A stretch of 64,000 nt of DNA. Source: Streptomyces humidus. Lineage in GTDB: Bacteria > Actinomycetota > Actinomycetes > Streptomycetales > Streptomycetaceae. This document shows, in pieces, positions 17,274 to 28,615 of this stretch. Made by a program: the position numbers and the translations under genes. Each line of letters opens with the position of its first letter. Positions within the stretch are counted from its first letter, which is position 1. The stretch covers positions 186,001 through 250,000 of the forward strand of contig NZ_BMTL01000006.1 of assembly GCF_014649655.1 (NCBI RefSeq), given 5' to 3'. The notes beneath the pieces were generated by a model. It saw only the letters and a program-made list of their open reading frames with translations, did no database searches and was not told the origin of the DNA.

Positions 17274-18389
17274 ATGAGTGTCGGCACGACCAGCGCACCG
17301 GGAGCGGCCCCGCCGGCCGGTGACCTCACCGGACTCGGCATCGACCCCGACGACCTGCCCGACGGGCTCGTCGTCGCCGACGAGAACGGCCGCGTGATCT
17401 GCTTCAACGCCGCCGCCCGGCGCATCGCCGCCGTCACCGCCGAGGACGTCCTCGGGCAGCGCCTCGACAAGGCCCTGCCGCTGGAGGATCTCGAGGGCCG
17501 CCGCTGGTGGCAGCTGACCGACCCCTACGGCGGCCTCGCCATCCGCGTCGGCCAGCCCGAGCGCAACCTCCTGCTGCCGGGCGGACGTGAGGTGCTCGTC
17601 TGCGCCCGGTACGTCCGCGCCGAGCCCACCGGTCCCGTCCGCCGGGTCGTCGTCTCGATCCGCGACACCGAGGCCCGCCGCCGCACGGAGCGCAGTCACG
17701 CCGAGCTGATCGCCACCGTGGCGCACGAGCTGCGCTCCCCGCTCACCTCCGTCAAGGGCTTCACCGCCACGCTGCTCGCCAAGTGGTCGCGGTTCACCGA
17801 CGACCAGAAGCGGCTGATGCTGGAGACCGTGGACGCCGACGCGGACCGGGTCACCCGCCTCATCGCCGAGCTCCTCGACATCTCGCGCATCGACTCCGGA
17901 CGGCTGGAGGTGCGCCGCCAGCCCGTGGACATGGGCGCGGCCGTGGGACGGCACATCCAGGCCTACGTGGCCGCGGGCCAGCCCGCCGACCGGTTCCTGC
18001 TGCGCATCGAGCAGCCGCTGCCCGCGCTGTGGGCCGACCCCGACAAGATCGACCAGGTGCTGAGCAACCTGATCGAAAATGCGGTGCGCCACGGCGAGGG
18101 AACCGTCACGATCGACGTCACGCCCGCCGCGTCCCCCCGGGAAGGGGAGGACACCGGCACGTCGGTCACCGTGAGCGACGAGGGCGCAGGCATCCCGGAG
18201 GAGTCCATGAACCGCGTCTTCACCCGCTTCTGGCGGGGCAGCAAGCGCGGCGGGACCGGCCTCGGGCTGTACATCGTCAAGGGCATCGTCGAAGCCCACG
18301 GCGGCGCCATCACGGTCGGCCGCGCCCCCGGCGGCGGCGCCGAGTTCCGATTTACGTTGCCCGTGAGCGCCCCGGCGTATCTCTCCTGA
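17274..18389 (+). CDS. Soluble PAS-domain sensor histidine kinase (orphan)
   Basis: 371 residues with no membrane span. The N-terminal PAS domain (about 25-125, GLVVADENGRVICFNAAARRIAAV) is followed by HisKA with the phosphoacceptor His in TVAHELRSPLTSVKG and HATPase_c with the N box NLIENAVRHGEG, the G1 box VSDEGAGIPEE and the G2 box GTGLGLYIVKGIVEAHGG. It autophosphorylates in response to an intracellular signal. No response regulator is adjacent, so its partner lies elsewhere. ATG has GGAGGTGGAG upstream. It sits 54 bp after the RNA methylase and 151 bp before pheS, a placement that hints at, but does not prove, a link to translation status. Confidence 0.9.
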   Translation: MSVGTTSAPGAAPPAGDLTGLGIDPDDLPDGLVVADENGRVICFNAAARRIAAVTAEDVLGQRLDKALPLEDLEGRRWWQLTDPYGGLAIRVGQPERNLLLPGGREVLVCARYVRAEPTGPVRRVVVSIRDTEARRRTERSHAELIATVAHELRSPLTSVKGFTATLLAKWSRFTDDQKRLMLETVDADADRVTRLIAELLDISRIDSGRLEVRRQPVDMGAAVGRHIQAYVAAGQPADRFLLRIEQPLPALWADPDKIDQVLSNLIENAVRHGEGTVTIDVTPAASPREGEDTGTSVTVSDEGAGIPEESMNRVFTRFWRGSKRGGTGLGLYIVKGIVEAHGGAITVGRAPGGGAEFRFTLPVSAPAYLS

Positions 18390-18501
18390 GACCGGTCCGG
18401 GCGGCCCACGGGCGCATCGGTACAGCCCCACCCCGTTAGACTCGGCCTTTGGCACCCTTGTGTCCCATGGACGGCCCTCTGACCTCTGCGTGAGTCGGTG
18501 A

Positions 18502-19661
<1,160 letters not shown>

Positions 19662-19662
<1 letters not shown>

Positions 19663-22175
19663 TGCGGGTCCCGCTTTCCTGGCTGCGGGAGTACGTCGAC
19701 CTGCCGGCCACCGAGACCGGCCGTGACGTGCAGGCCAAGCTCGTCGCCGCCGGCCTCGAGGTCGAGACGGTCGAACACCTCGGCGCCGACCTCAAGGGCC
19801 CCCTGGTCGTCGGCCAGGTGCTGACCATCGAGGAGCTCGAGGGCTTCAAGAAGCCGATCCGGTTCTGCACGGTCGACGTCGGCGCCGCCAACGGGACGGG
19901 TGAGCCGCAGGAGATCGTCTGCGGCGCCCGCAACTTCGCCGTCGGCGACAAGGTCGTCGTGGTCCTCCCGGGCGCGGTGCTGCCCGGCGGCTTCGCGATC
20001 GCCGCGCGCAAGACCTACGGCAAGACCTCCCACGGCATGATCTGCTCCAGCGACGAGCTGGGCATGGGCGACGACGGCAGCCACGGCATCATCGTGCTGC
20101 CGCCGGAGACCGAGGTCGGCAAGGACGCCATCGAGCTCCTCGAGCTGGTCGACGAGGTCCTGGACATCGCCGTCACCGCCAACCGCGGCGACTGCCTGTC
20201 GATCCGCGGCGTCGCCCGCGAGGCCGCCATCGCCTACGGTCTGGCGCTGCGCGACCCGGCGCTGCTCGACGTACCGGCGCCGAACGCCTTCGGCTACCCG
20301 GTGCAGGTCTCCGAGCCGATGGGCTGCGACCGCTTCACCGCCCGCACCGTCACCGGTCTGAGCCCCGAGGCGCGCTCCCCGATCTGGCTGAAGCGCCGGC
20401 TCCAGAAGGTCGGCATGCGCCCGGTCTCGCTGGCCGTCGACGTCACCAACTACGTGATGACGGAGCTCGGCCAGCCGCTGCACGCCTACGACCGCGGCCT
20501 GGTACAGGGCACGATCGGCGTGCGCCGGGCGGCGGAGGGCGAGCGGATCGTCACCCTCGACGGCGTGACCCGCGAGCTGCACGCCGAGGACCTGGTCATC
20601 ACCGACGACCGCGGGCCCATCGGCCTCGCCGGCGTCATGGGCGGCGCGAACACCGAGATCGCCGACCACGACGACGCGGACAACGTGACGACCGACGTGG
20701 TCATCGAGGCCGCCCACTTCGACGCGGTGTCGATCGCGCGCACGGCGCGTCGCCACAAGCTGTCCTCCGAGGCGTCCCGGCGCTTCGAGCGGGGCGTCGA
20801 CCCGCAGGCCGCCGCAGCCGCCGCGCAGCGCACGGTGGACCTGCTGGTGCTGCTCGCGGGCGGCACCGCCGACGCGGGCGTCACGGAGATCATCGCGCCG
20901 TCCGCGCCGCACACGATCAGCGTCCCGGCCGACCACCCGGACAAGGTCGCGGGCGTGGTGTACGGGCGGGAGACCGTCGTCCGCCGGCTGCAGCAGATCG
21001 GCTGCGACGTCTACGGGCAGGACGAGCTGATCGTCACCGTCCCGTCCTGGCGGCCCGACCTCGCCGAGGCCAACGACCTGGCGGAGGAGGTCATCCGGCT
21101 GGAGGGCTACGAGAACCTGCCCTCCACGCTGCCCAAGCCGCCCTCGGGCCGCGGGCTCACCCACCGCCAGCGTCTGCACCGACGCGTCGGCCGCGCGCTG
21201 GCCGGGGCCGGCTACGTCGAGGCGCCGAACTACCCGTTCGTCAGCGAGCAGGTGTTCGACCAGCTCGGTCTGGACGCCGGGGACCCGGCCCGCCGCGTCG
21301 TGAAGCTCACCAACCCGCTCAACGACGAGGAGCCCGCGCTCCGCACGTCGCTGCTGCCGGGTCTGCTGGGCGCGCTGCGCCGCAACGACGGCCGGGGCTC
21401 GCACGATCTGGCGCTCTTCGAGACCGGGCTGGTCTTCCTCCCGCGCGAGGAGCAGGGCGTCGCCGGGCACCTGCCCGTCGACCGCCGTCCCACCGACGAG
21501 GAGCTGGCCTCGCTCGACGCCGTGCTGCCCGAGCAGCCGCGCCATGTCGCCGTCGTCCTCGCGGGCGCCCGCGAGCAGGCCGGCTGGTGGGGCAGGGGCC
21601 GTCCGGCGGACTGGGCCGACGCCGTCGAGGCGGGCCGCACGGTCGCCCGGGAGGCCGGCGTCGAGCTCGTCGTCCGCAACGGCCGGTACGGGCCGTGGCA
21701 CCCCGGGCGCTGCGCCGAGTTCGTCGTGACCGTCGACGGCGCCGAGCGGGTCGTCGGACACGCGGGCGAGCTGCATCCCCGGGTGCTGAAGGCCCTGGGC
21801 CTGCCCGCGCGCACCTCCGCCATGGAGCTGGACCTGGACGTCCTGGAGCAGGTCGGCGACGACACGCCCCAGGCGCCGAGCATCTCCACGTTCCCGGTGG
21901 CCACCCAGGACGTCGCCCTCGTCGTCGACCGGCTCGTGCCGCACGCCGACGTCGAGGCCGCGCTGCGGGAAGGCGCGGGCGAACTGCTGGAGGGCATCCG
22001 GCTGTTCGACGTCTACGAGAACGCGGAGCAGCTCGGCGACGCCAAGAAGTCGCTGGCGTACGCGCTGCGCTTTCGCGCGGGGGACCGGACGCTGACCGTC
22101 GACGAGGCGTCGGCCGCCCGTGACGCGGCGGTCGCCCTGGCGGGCGAGCGGACGGGAGCGGCCCTGCGGGCCTGA
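19662..22175 (+). CDS. pheT: Phenylalanyl-tRNA synthetase beta subunit
   Basis: 837 residues, the expected length. In order: an EMAP-like tRNA-binding OB domain (about 40-155, [28 protein letters not shown]), the B3/B4 editing domain ([24 protein letters not shown]), the B5 domain, the catalytic-like core ([19 protein letters not shown]) and the C-terminal ferredoxin-fold anticodon-binding domain ([15 protein letters not shown] through [15 protein letters not shown]). It edits mischarged tyrosine and binds tRNA-Phe. It starts at the ATG overlapping the pheS stop. Confidence 0.97.
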
Positions 22176-22182
22176 CCTCGGA

Positions 22183-22291
22183 TCGCGCAGTTCCCCGCGC
22201 CCCTGGCGGTGCGGGGGGCTGCGCCCCGGAGCTCGGGCTGAGTATCGGCCGCGGGCCCGTGACGACCGGTCGCGCAGTTCCCGTGCCCCGG
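22183..22291. repeat. Two copies of a GC-rich intergenic hairpin repeat (REP-like)
   Basis: Units starting TCGCGCAGTTCCC at 22183 and 22270 each continue with a C-rich run, then GCGGGG and CTGCGC, so each folds as a hairpin (GCGCAG with CTGCGC). They sit just after pheT and may act as its terminator. I recall the phrase CGCGCAGTTCCCCGCGCCCC as very frequent between Streptomyces genes. The rest of 22176-22593 shows only a palindrome near the next promoter. Confidence 0.55.
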
Positions 22292-22531
22292 AAATGCGGG
22301 GCTGCGCTCCTGCACCCGGTCCGGGTTGTGTGCCGGTCGCCGGCCACGACGGACCCGCACCCGTCCACGCACCCCGGACGTCACCGTCCGCCCGGCCCGC
22401 GGAGCGCTGCGCCGGGCCGTCGCTTTTCGAGGGGGAGCCGACGGCCCGGCGAACCTCTTGCGAGGCGTCTCAGTCAACCGGCCGTGAGCGCCCCGCGACA
22501 GCGCGCACACCCCGTCGGTGCGGGCTTTCCG

Positions 22532-22548
22532 TTCACACCCCGTGTGAA
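22532..22548. promoter_or_regulatory. 17-bp perfect palindrome upstream of the TPR regulator
   Basis: TTCACAC-CCC-GTGTGAA lies 45 bp before the regulator start and next to a -10-like TAGTCT (22560-22565). A near copy occurs at 24978-24994. It is probably an operator, perhaps for the adjacent regulator. Confidence 0.45.
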
Positions 22549-22593
22549 GACGGACCCACTAGTCTGGCGGCACCGAGGCACCGGGGGGCAACC

Positions 22594-23934
22594 ATGCAGC
22601 CCAACACTTTGCTCGACGCGATCCTCGACGAGGCGGGCGTCTCGCACGCGGGCCTCGCCGCCCACGTCAACCAGGCCGGACGGACCCGCGGGCTCGCCCT
22701 GCGGTACGAGCACACGGCGGTGGCCCGCTGGCTGAAGGGCCAGCGGCCGCGCGGCCAGGTGCCCGATCTGATCTGCGAGGTGCTCGCGGTGCGCCTGCAC
22801 CGGCCGGTCACCCTCGACGACATCGGTCTCGGAGTCCCGGGCGAGCCGTCCAGCCCGCACGGCGGCTCGCTCTCCGGCTTCGTCGAGCGGGCCACCGCCC
22901 TGTGGCGCTCCGACGAGCAGCAGCGTCCGCACATCCTGGGCGCGCCCGCCGTCACCGGCACACCGGCCGTGATGCCGGTGTGGGAGTGGGAGAACCCGCC
23001 GGAGGACGTGGACGTCTCCCGCGGCGGCCGGCATCGCGTGACCTCCGCCGACATCGAACTGCTGCGCGCCGCCCGCACCCACTACGAGCAGCTGTACCGC
23101 AAGGCGGGCGGCATCGCGACCCGCAGCCGTGTCGTCGGCTTCCTCAACGCCGAGACCGCGCCCCTGCTGCGCGGCAGTTACACGGACGAGACGGGCCGTC
23201 AACTGCATCGTGCCACCGGCGGGTTGGTGGCCGTCGCGGGCATCTGCGCGTACGACTCCGACGCGCACGGTCTCGCCCAGCGCTACTTCCACCAGGCGCT
23301 CAGGCTGGCCAAGGCCAGTGGCGACCGTGGACTGGGGGCGTATGTCATCGCCCTGCTGGTGAACCAGTCGCTGTTCATGCGGGACTTCCGGCAGGCCGTC
23401 GCCTTCGCGGAGGCGGCGCTGCGGGCGGCGGGCCGGCACATCACGCCCGCTCTCGCCTCCGACCTGTACGCGATGCAGGCCAAGGCGTACGCGCACCTCG
23501 GAGACGGCACGAGCGCCCTGTCGTGCATCCGGCGGGCCGAGACGGCCGCCGATCGCATCCGGCCCGGACACGAGCCCGACGAGACCGGCTATGTCCAGCC
23601 CGGTCTGGTCAACGTCCAGGTGGCGGAGGCGTTGCTCAGCCTCGGCGATCTCACCGCGGCCGCCGAGCACGCGGCGGCCGCCGTGGACACCCCGGCGCAC
23701 GACCGAGGCCGGGTGCACCGGCTCGCCATGCTCAGCACCATAGAGCTGCGTCAGGGCGACGCCGACAAGGCGGTGGTCACCGCGGTGCGGATGGCCGAGC
23801 AGGCCCGGGGGATGGAGTCCCAGCGACTGCGCGACAGACTCCGGACGGTGCGCGAGCACCTGGTGCGCAGCGACTGCGCGGGTACGGCCGAGGCGGCCGG
23901 ACTCATCGACGGAGCGCTGCGCGTACCGCTGTAG
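22594..23934 (+). CDS. TPR-containing transcriptional regulator (NsdA-like)
   Basis: 446 residues. The N-terminal ~90 residues (LLDAILDEAGVSHAGLAAHVNQAG, TAVARWLKGQRP) resemble an HTH/XRE-like segment found in Streptomyces-specific regulators. The rest is helical with TPR-like repeats (AQRYFHQALRLAKASGD, AVAFAEAALRAAGRH, ALSCIRRAETAADR, TAAAEHAAAAVDTP). The composition resembles NsdA and related proteins that influence development or antibiotic production; that link is a family-level inference. ATG is preceded by CCGGGGGG, and a 17-bp palindrome lies upstream, suggesting autoregulation. It stands alone between pheT and a Nudix gene. Confidence 0.7.
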   Translation: MQPNTLLDAILDEAGVSHAGLAAHVNQAGRTRGLALRYEHTAVARWLKGQRPRGQVPDLICEVLAVRLHRPVTLDDIGLGVPGEPSSPHGGSLSGFVERATALWRSDEQQRPHILGAPAVTGTPAVMPVWEWENPPEDVDVSRGGRHRVTSADIELLRAARTHYEQLYRKAGGIATRSRVVGFLNAETAPLLRGSYTDETGRQLHRATGGLVAVAGICAYDSDAHGLAQRYFHQALRLAKASGDRGLGAYVIALLVNQSLFMRDFRQAVAFAEAALRAAGRHITPALASDLYAMQAKAYAHLGDGTSALSCIRRAETAADRIRPGHEPDETGYVQPGLVNVQVAEALLSLGDLTAAAEHAAAAVDTPAHDRGRVHRLAMLSTIELRQGDADKAVVTAVRMAEQARGMESQRLRDRLRTVREHLVRSDCAGTAEAAGLIDGALRVPL

Positions 23935-24056
23935 GCGGGGGCGTCAGGGGGTGCCCGGACCATGACGTCCGGAGGGCGCCGGCACCGGCGTCCGCGCCGA
24001 CGCTGGATGGTTCCTGCTGCGATATTGCCACTCACCCGACGGAAGGTGGCAGAACC

Positions 24057-24587
24057 GTGCAGTGGACGAAACAGAACGAACAAACTGTGTATGAAAACCG
24101 CTGGTTCAGCGTCAACCTGGCAGATGTGGAGCTGCCCGACGGCCGGCACCTCGACCACTTCCTCATACGGCTGAGGCCGGTCGCCGTGGCGACCGTCGTC
24201 AACGAGGCCGACGAGGTCCTCCTGCTGTGGCGGCACCGCTTCATCACCGACAGCTGGGGGTGGGAGCTCGCCGCGGGCGTGGTCGAGGACGGCGAGGACG
24301 TCGCCCGGGCGGCCGCCAGGGAACTCGAGGAGGAGACCGGCTGGCGGCCGGGGCCCCTGCACCACCTGATGAGCGTGGAGCCGTCCAACGGGCTCACCGA
24401 CGCCGTCCACCACATCTACTGGTCGGACGAGGCCGAGTACACGGGGCACCCGGTGGACGACTTCGAGTCGGACCGCCGGGAATGGGTCTCCCTCGAACTC
24501 GTCCCCGGCCTGGTCGCCCGGGGGGAGGTCCCGGCCGCCAACATGGCGGCCGCGTTGATGCTGCTGCACCACATCAGGCTCGGATGA
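24057..24587 (+). CDS. Nudix hydrolase
   Basis: 176 residues. The Nudix box G-x5-E-x7-REL-x-EE-x-G is visible in GVVEDGEDVARAAARELEEE, with GW following, and the surrounding beta strands VATVVNEADEVLLLWRHR and WELAAG fit ADP-ribose-pyrophosphatase-type members. It hydrolyses a nucleoside diphosphate linked to another group, with Mg2+. GTG start with GGAAGGTGG eight bases upstream. It lies 122 bp after the TPR regulator in the same direction; the substrate is not evident. Confidence 0.88.
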   Translation: MQWTKQNEQTVYENRWFSVNLADVELPDGRHLDHFLIRLRPVAVATVVNEADEVLLLWRHRFITDSWGWELAAGVVEDGEDVARAAARELEEETGWRPGPLHHLMSVEPSNGLTDAVHHIYWSDEAEYTGHPVDDFESDRREWVSLELVPGLVARGEVPAANMAAALMLLHHIRLG

Positions 24588-24609
24588 ACCAGCCGGCGTC
24601 CTGCCGGCG

Positions 24610-24867
24610 CTAGCGTCCGACGGCCTGCCAGACCGTCACGACCAGGGCGCCGACCGAGGTGAGCGCGGCGACGGCCGGCAAGGGCCAGCGGGCGTGCTCC
24701 AACGTCACGACGCGCGAGCTCAGTTCGTCGACCTCCTTGGCGGTCTCCTCGGTGCGGTGCGTCAGCAGAGCCAGGCCGCCCTCGACGCGGGCGTACGCCA
24801 CGTCGAGCCTGCGCCGTAACTCCGCGAGTTCTCCAGGGGCGACGGGATGCTCGGAATCGGTGGTCAC
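24610..24867 (-). CDS. Small membrane-anchored coiled-coil protein
   Basis: 85 residues. The polar N-terminus is followed by a heptad-like helix (LRRRLDVAYARVEGGLALLTHRTEETAKEVDEL in pieces) and one C-terminal membrane span (WPLPAVAALTSVGALVVTVWQAVG). No family function is recognised. The GTG start has AAAGGAG at good distance, which supports a real gene despite the short length. A palindrome like the one in front of the TPR regulator lies 111 bp upstream. It is convergent with the Nudix gene. Confidence 0.6.
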   Translation of the reverse strand: MTTDSEHPVAPGELAELRRRLDVAYARVEGGLALLTHRTEETAKEVDELSSRVVTLEHARWPLPAVAALTSVGALVVTVWQAVGR

Positions 24868-24977
24868 GTGTCCGCTCCTTTCCGTGGTCGTCTCACATCC
24901 CTTGCGTGCGCATCATGAGTGAACCCGCCTGGTGGGCCCGCGGGGAGAGTGTGCGCGCGGCATATGCGGGCCCAGCG

Positions 24978-24994
24978 TGCACACGGCGTGTGAA
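24978..24994. promoter_or_regulatory. Near copy of the TTCACAC/GTGTGAA palindrome
   Basis: TGCACAC-GGC-GTGTGAA differs from the site at 22532-22548 by one arm base and the spacer. It lies upstream of the small coiled-coil gene. Confidence 0.35.
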
Positions 24995-24998
24995 GGGA

Positions 24999-25032
24999 AC
25001 GGGCCCGGCGCTCCGTGGAGCGCCGGGCCCGT
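24999..25032 (-). terminator. Hairpin terminator of the 3-hydroxyacyl-CoA dehydrogenase gene
   Basis: Sixteen-base arms (ACGGGCCCGGCGCTCC and its complement) around a two-base centre, 36 bp past the stop of the upstream minus-strand gene. There is no U-tract, as is usual in this GC range. Confidence 0.7.
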
Positions 25033-25067
25033 GACCGGCCGGCAGGGGGACCCTGCGTGACGAGGGG

Positions 25068-25925
25068 TCAGTACGTGTAGAAGCCCGAGCCGGTCTTGCG
25101 GCCCAGCCGGCCGGCGTCGACCATGCGCTGCAGCAGCGGGGGAGCGGCGTAGAGCGGCTCCTTGTACTCCTCGTACATCGAGAACGCGACCGAGGCGACC
25201 GTGTCCAGACCGATCAGGTCGGACAGCTTCAGCGGGCCCATCGGGTGGGCGCAGCCCAGCTCCATGCCGTTGTCGATGTCCTCGCGGCTGGCGATGCCCG
25301 TCTCGAACATCCGGATCGCGGACAGGAGATAGGGGATCAGCAGCGCGTTGACCACGAAGCCGGAGCGGTCCTGGGCGCGGATCGCGTGCTTGCCGAGCGT
25401 CTTCTCGGCGAACGACTGCGCCCGGCCGAGCGTCCCCTCCGAGGTCGTCAGCGCCGGGATCAGCTCGACGAGCTGCTGCACCGGGGCCGGATTGAAGAAG
25501 TGGATGCCGACGACCTGGTCCGGCCGTGAGGTGGCGACCGCCAGCTTCACCAGCGGGATGGAGGAGGTGTTGGAGGCGAGAATCGCGTCCGGGCGGGTCA
25601 CCACCTGGTCGAGGACCTGGAAGATCTCGGTCTTGACCTGCTCGTTCTCGACCACGGCCTCGACGACCAGATCGCGGTCGGCGAACTCGCCGAGGTCCGT
25701 GGTGAAGCTCAGGCGTGCCAGTGCGGCGTCCCGCTCCTCCTCGGAGATCTTGCCACGCTCGGCCGCCTTGGCCAGGGAGTTGAGCAGCCGGGTCCGGCCG
25801 ATCTCCAGGGCCTCGCCGTTGGTCTCGGCGACCTTGACGTCGAGGCCGGCGCGGGCGCAGACCTCGGCGATGCCCGCCCCCATCTGGCCGCAGCCCACCA
25901 CTCCGACCCGTTCGATGTCGGTCAC
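25068..25925 (-). CDS. 3-hydroxybutyryl-CoA dehydrogenase
   Basis: 285 residues with the two domains of the family. The NAD-binding Rossmann fold opens VGVVGCGQMGAGIAEVCARAG. The HxFNP signature VVGIHFFNPAPVQQLVELI and the C-terminal helical domain SGFVVNALLIPYLLSAIRMFE ... GCAHPMGPLKLSDLIGLD follow. It interconverts 3-hydroxybutyryl-CoA and acetoacetyl-CoA using NAD(P), in butyrate or polyhydroxybutyrate-type metabolism or butyryl-CoA precursor supply. The GTG start (VTDIERV) with GAAAGGTG upstream was preferred over an ATG 26 codons earlier that precedes the fold. It is divergent from the GHL10 hydrolase gene. Confidence 0.92.
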   Translation of the reverse strand: MTDIERVGVVGCGQMGAGIAEVCARAGLDVKVAETNGEALEIGRTRLLNSLAKAAERGKISEEERDAALARLSFTTDLGEFADRDLVVEAVVENEQVKTEIFQVLDQVVTRPDAILASNTSSIPLVKLAVATSRPDQVVGIHFFNPAPVQQLVELIPALTTSEGTLGRAQSFAEKTLGKHAIRAQDRSGFVVNALLIPYLLSAIRMFETGIASREDIDNGMELGCAHPMGPLKLSDLIGLDTVASVAFSMYEEYKEPLYAAPPLLQRMVDAGRLGRKTGSGFYTY

Positions 25926-26107
25926 ATCGCACCTTTCGCCGCGCTGACTGTGTTGGCAGTGGCAGGTCTGCCGGGTTCCGGTCGGCCTGCTCCGATCGTG
26001 CACGTTACTAGCAGGTATCGATGATCGATCGTCGGGGTGGGGGCATGCTGGGGCCCGGACGCGATCCGTGACCGAACGGATCCGCAGAGTATGTGGGGAT
26101 GTGTGTG

Positions 26108-27328
26108 ATGGGGCGACTGACCCGGCGGGCGTTCGCGCTGGCAGCGCTGTCGGCGTTCACCACGACGGGCGCGGCGGCCGCTCCCGGGCGGGAGCGGCGG
26201 GCGACGACCGAGATGCGGGGGATGTGGCTGGCGACCGTCGCCAACCGCGACTGGCCGTCCCGGACGGGCCTGACCGCCGCCGCCCAGCGCGCCGAACTGA
26301 TCGCGCTGCTCGACGTGGCGGTGCGCAGGCGGCTCAACACGGTGATCCTTCAGGTGCGGCCCACGGCCGACGCGCTGTGGGCCTCGCCGTACGAGCCGTG
26401 GTCGGAGGTGCTCACCGGCGTCCAGGGCAGGGCGCCGGGCTGGGACCCGCTGGGCACGGCCGTCTCGGAGGCGCACGCCCGCGGCCTCCAGCTGCACGCC
26501 TGGTTCAACCCCTATCGGATCGCGACCCACGACGATCCCTCCCGGCTGGTCGCCTCGCATCCCGCGCGCCGCCACCCGGACTGGGTGGTGCCGTTCGGCG
26601 GGAGGCTCTACTACAACCCCGGCCTGCCCGAGGTTCGCGCCTTCGTGCAGGACGCGATCCTCGACGCCGTCGAGAAGTACCCCGTGGACGCCGTGCACTT
26701 CGACGACTACTTCTACCCCTACCCGGTCGCCGGCCAGACCTTCGACGACGCGGACGCCTACGACGCCCACGGCGGCGCCTTCACCAGCCGGGCCGCCTGG
26801 CGGCGCGACAACGTCGACAGGCTGGTGCTGGAGACGGCCGCCCGGATCAAGGCCACCCGGCCCGGCACCCAGTTCGGGATCAGCCCGTTCGGCGTGTGGC
26901 GCAACGCCTCCACCGACTCGCGCGGCTCGGACACCCGGGCCCTGCAGTCCTACGACGACATCCACGCCGACACGCGCAAGTGGGTGCGTGAGGGCTGGAT
27001 CGACTACGTGGTGCCGCAGCTGTACTGGAACATCGGGCTGTCGGCCGCCGACTACGCCGAGCTCGTGCCCTGGTGGGCGGAGGTGGCGAAGGGCAGCCGC
27101 ACCCGGCTGTACATCGGCGAGGCCCTGTACCGGGCGGGCGACCCGACACAGCCGGCGGCCTGGCAGGACCCGGCTGAACTGTCGGCCCACCTCGATCTGG
27201 CCGCCGCGCACCCCGCGGTGCGCGGACACGTCTTCTTCGCCGCCGAGGACGTGAGGACGGACCGGATCGGAGCGATGGCCAGGGTGGTCGCCGACCACTA
27301 CCGGCAGCCGGCCGAACCCCCGCGCTGA
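26108..27328 (+). CDS. Secreted GHL10/DUF187-family glycoside hydrolase-like protein
   Basis: 406 residues. A twin-arginine-type signal (LTRRAFALAALSAFTTTGAAA) leads into a TIM-barrel domain opening EMRGMWLATVANRDWPS, with FNPYRIA and the conserved acidic motif VDAVHFDDYFYPYPV, then ISPFGVWRN and WIDYVVPQLYWN. The family is linked to glycan or cell-wall hydrolysis, with no firmly known substrate here. Several starts (GTG 26093, ATG 26099, ATG 26108) are in frame; the last gives the tidiest signal peptide. It is monocistronic. Confidence 0.85.
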   Translation: MGRLTRRAFALAALSAFTTTGAAAAPGRERRATTEMRGMWLATVANRDWPSRTGLTAAAQRAELIALLDVAVRRRLNTVILQVRPTADALWASPYEPWSEVLTGVQGRAPGWDPLGTAVSEAHARGLQLHAWFNPYRIATHDDPSRLVASHPARRHPDWVVPFGGRLYYNPGLPEVRAFVQDAILDAVEKYPVDAVHFDDYFYPYPVAGQTFDDADAYDAHGGAFTSRAAWRRDNVDRLVLETAARIKATRPGTQFGISPFGVWRNASTDSRGSDTRALQSYDDIHADTRKWVREGWIDYVVPQLYWNIGLSAADYAELVPWWAEVAKGSRTRLYIGEALYRAGDPTQPAAWQDPAELSAHLDLAAAHPAVRGHVFFAAEDVRTDRIGAMARVVADHYRQPAEPPR

Positions 27329-27398
27329 GCCGCGCCGAGGTCCGGCCGTGGTCTGCTGACCGTGGTGTGCCGAAAGGGACGAGCCGGGTCGCGACGCG

Positions 27399-27602
27399 TC
27401 AGGGTCGCCGCTCTCCGGCCTTGCGGTGGCGGATCTCGGTGTCGGGGCCGGGCGAGCACACGCCCTCGTGCCCGTCCTCGAAGCGGACGCGGTACGGGGG
27501 GTCACCGCCCTGGCCCAGTACCTCGACGATCTCGCCGACCTTGTCGTGTTGCCCGACCACCCTGCCATGCTGGACAAGCTGGTCGCCCGTGGTTGCGCGC
27601 AT
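27399..27602 (-). CDS. DUF1918-family small protein
   Basis: 67 residues. The start MRATTGDQLVQHGRVVGQHDK is read in pieces, then GEIVEVLGQGGDPPYRVRFEDGHEG, an SH3-like beta layout typical of DUF1918. The ATG has GAGGAGG six bases upstream. It is followed by a polar tail; its role is unknown. It sits between two genes of other function on a small strand switch. Confidence 0.8.
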   Translation of the reverse strand: MRATTGDQLVQHGRVVGQHDKVGEIVEVLGQGGDPPYRVRFEDGHEGVCSPGPDTEIRHRKAGERRP

Positions 27603-27688
27603 CTGGGGCCTCCTCACTGTGCCGAGCGGCGGTCCGTGCCGTCGAGTTCCTGATCCTCGCGTCCGTCGCGGGCGCCGGCGGCTCGCGG

Positions 27689-28613
<925 letters not shown>

Positions 28614-28615
<2 letters not shown>

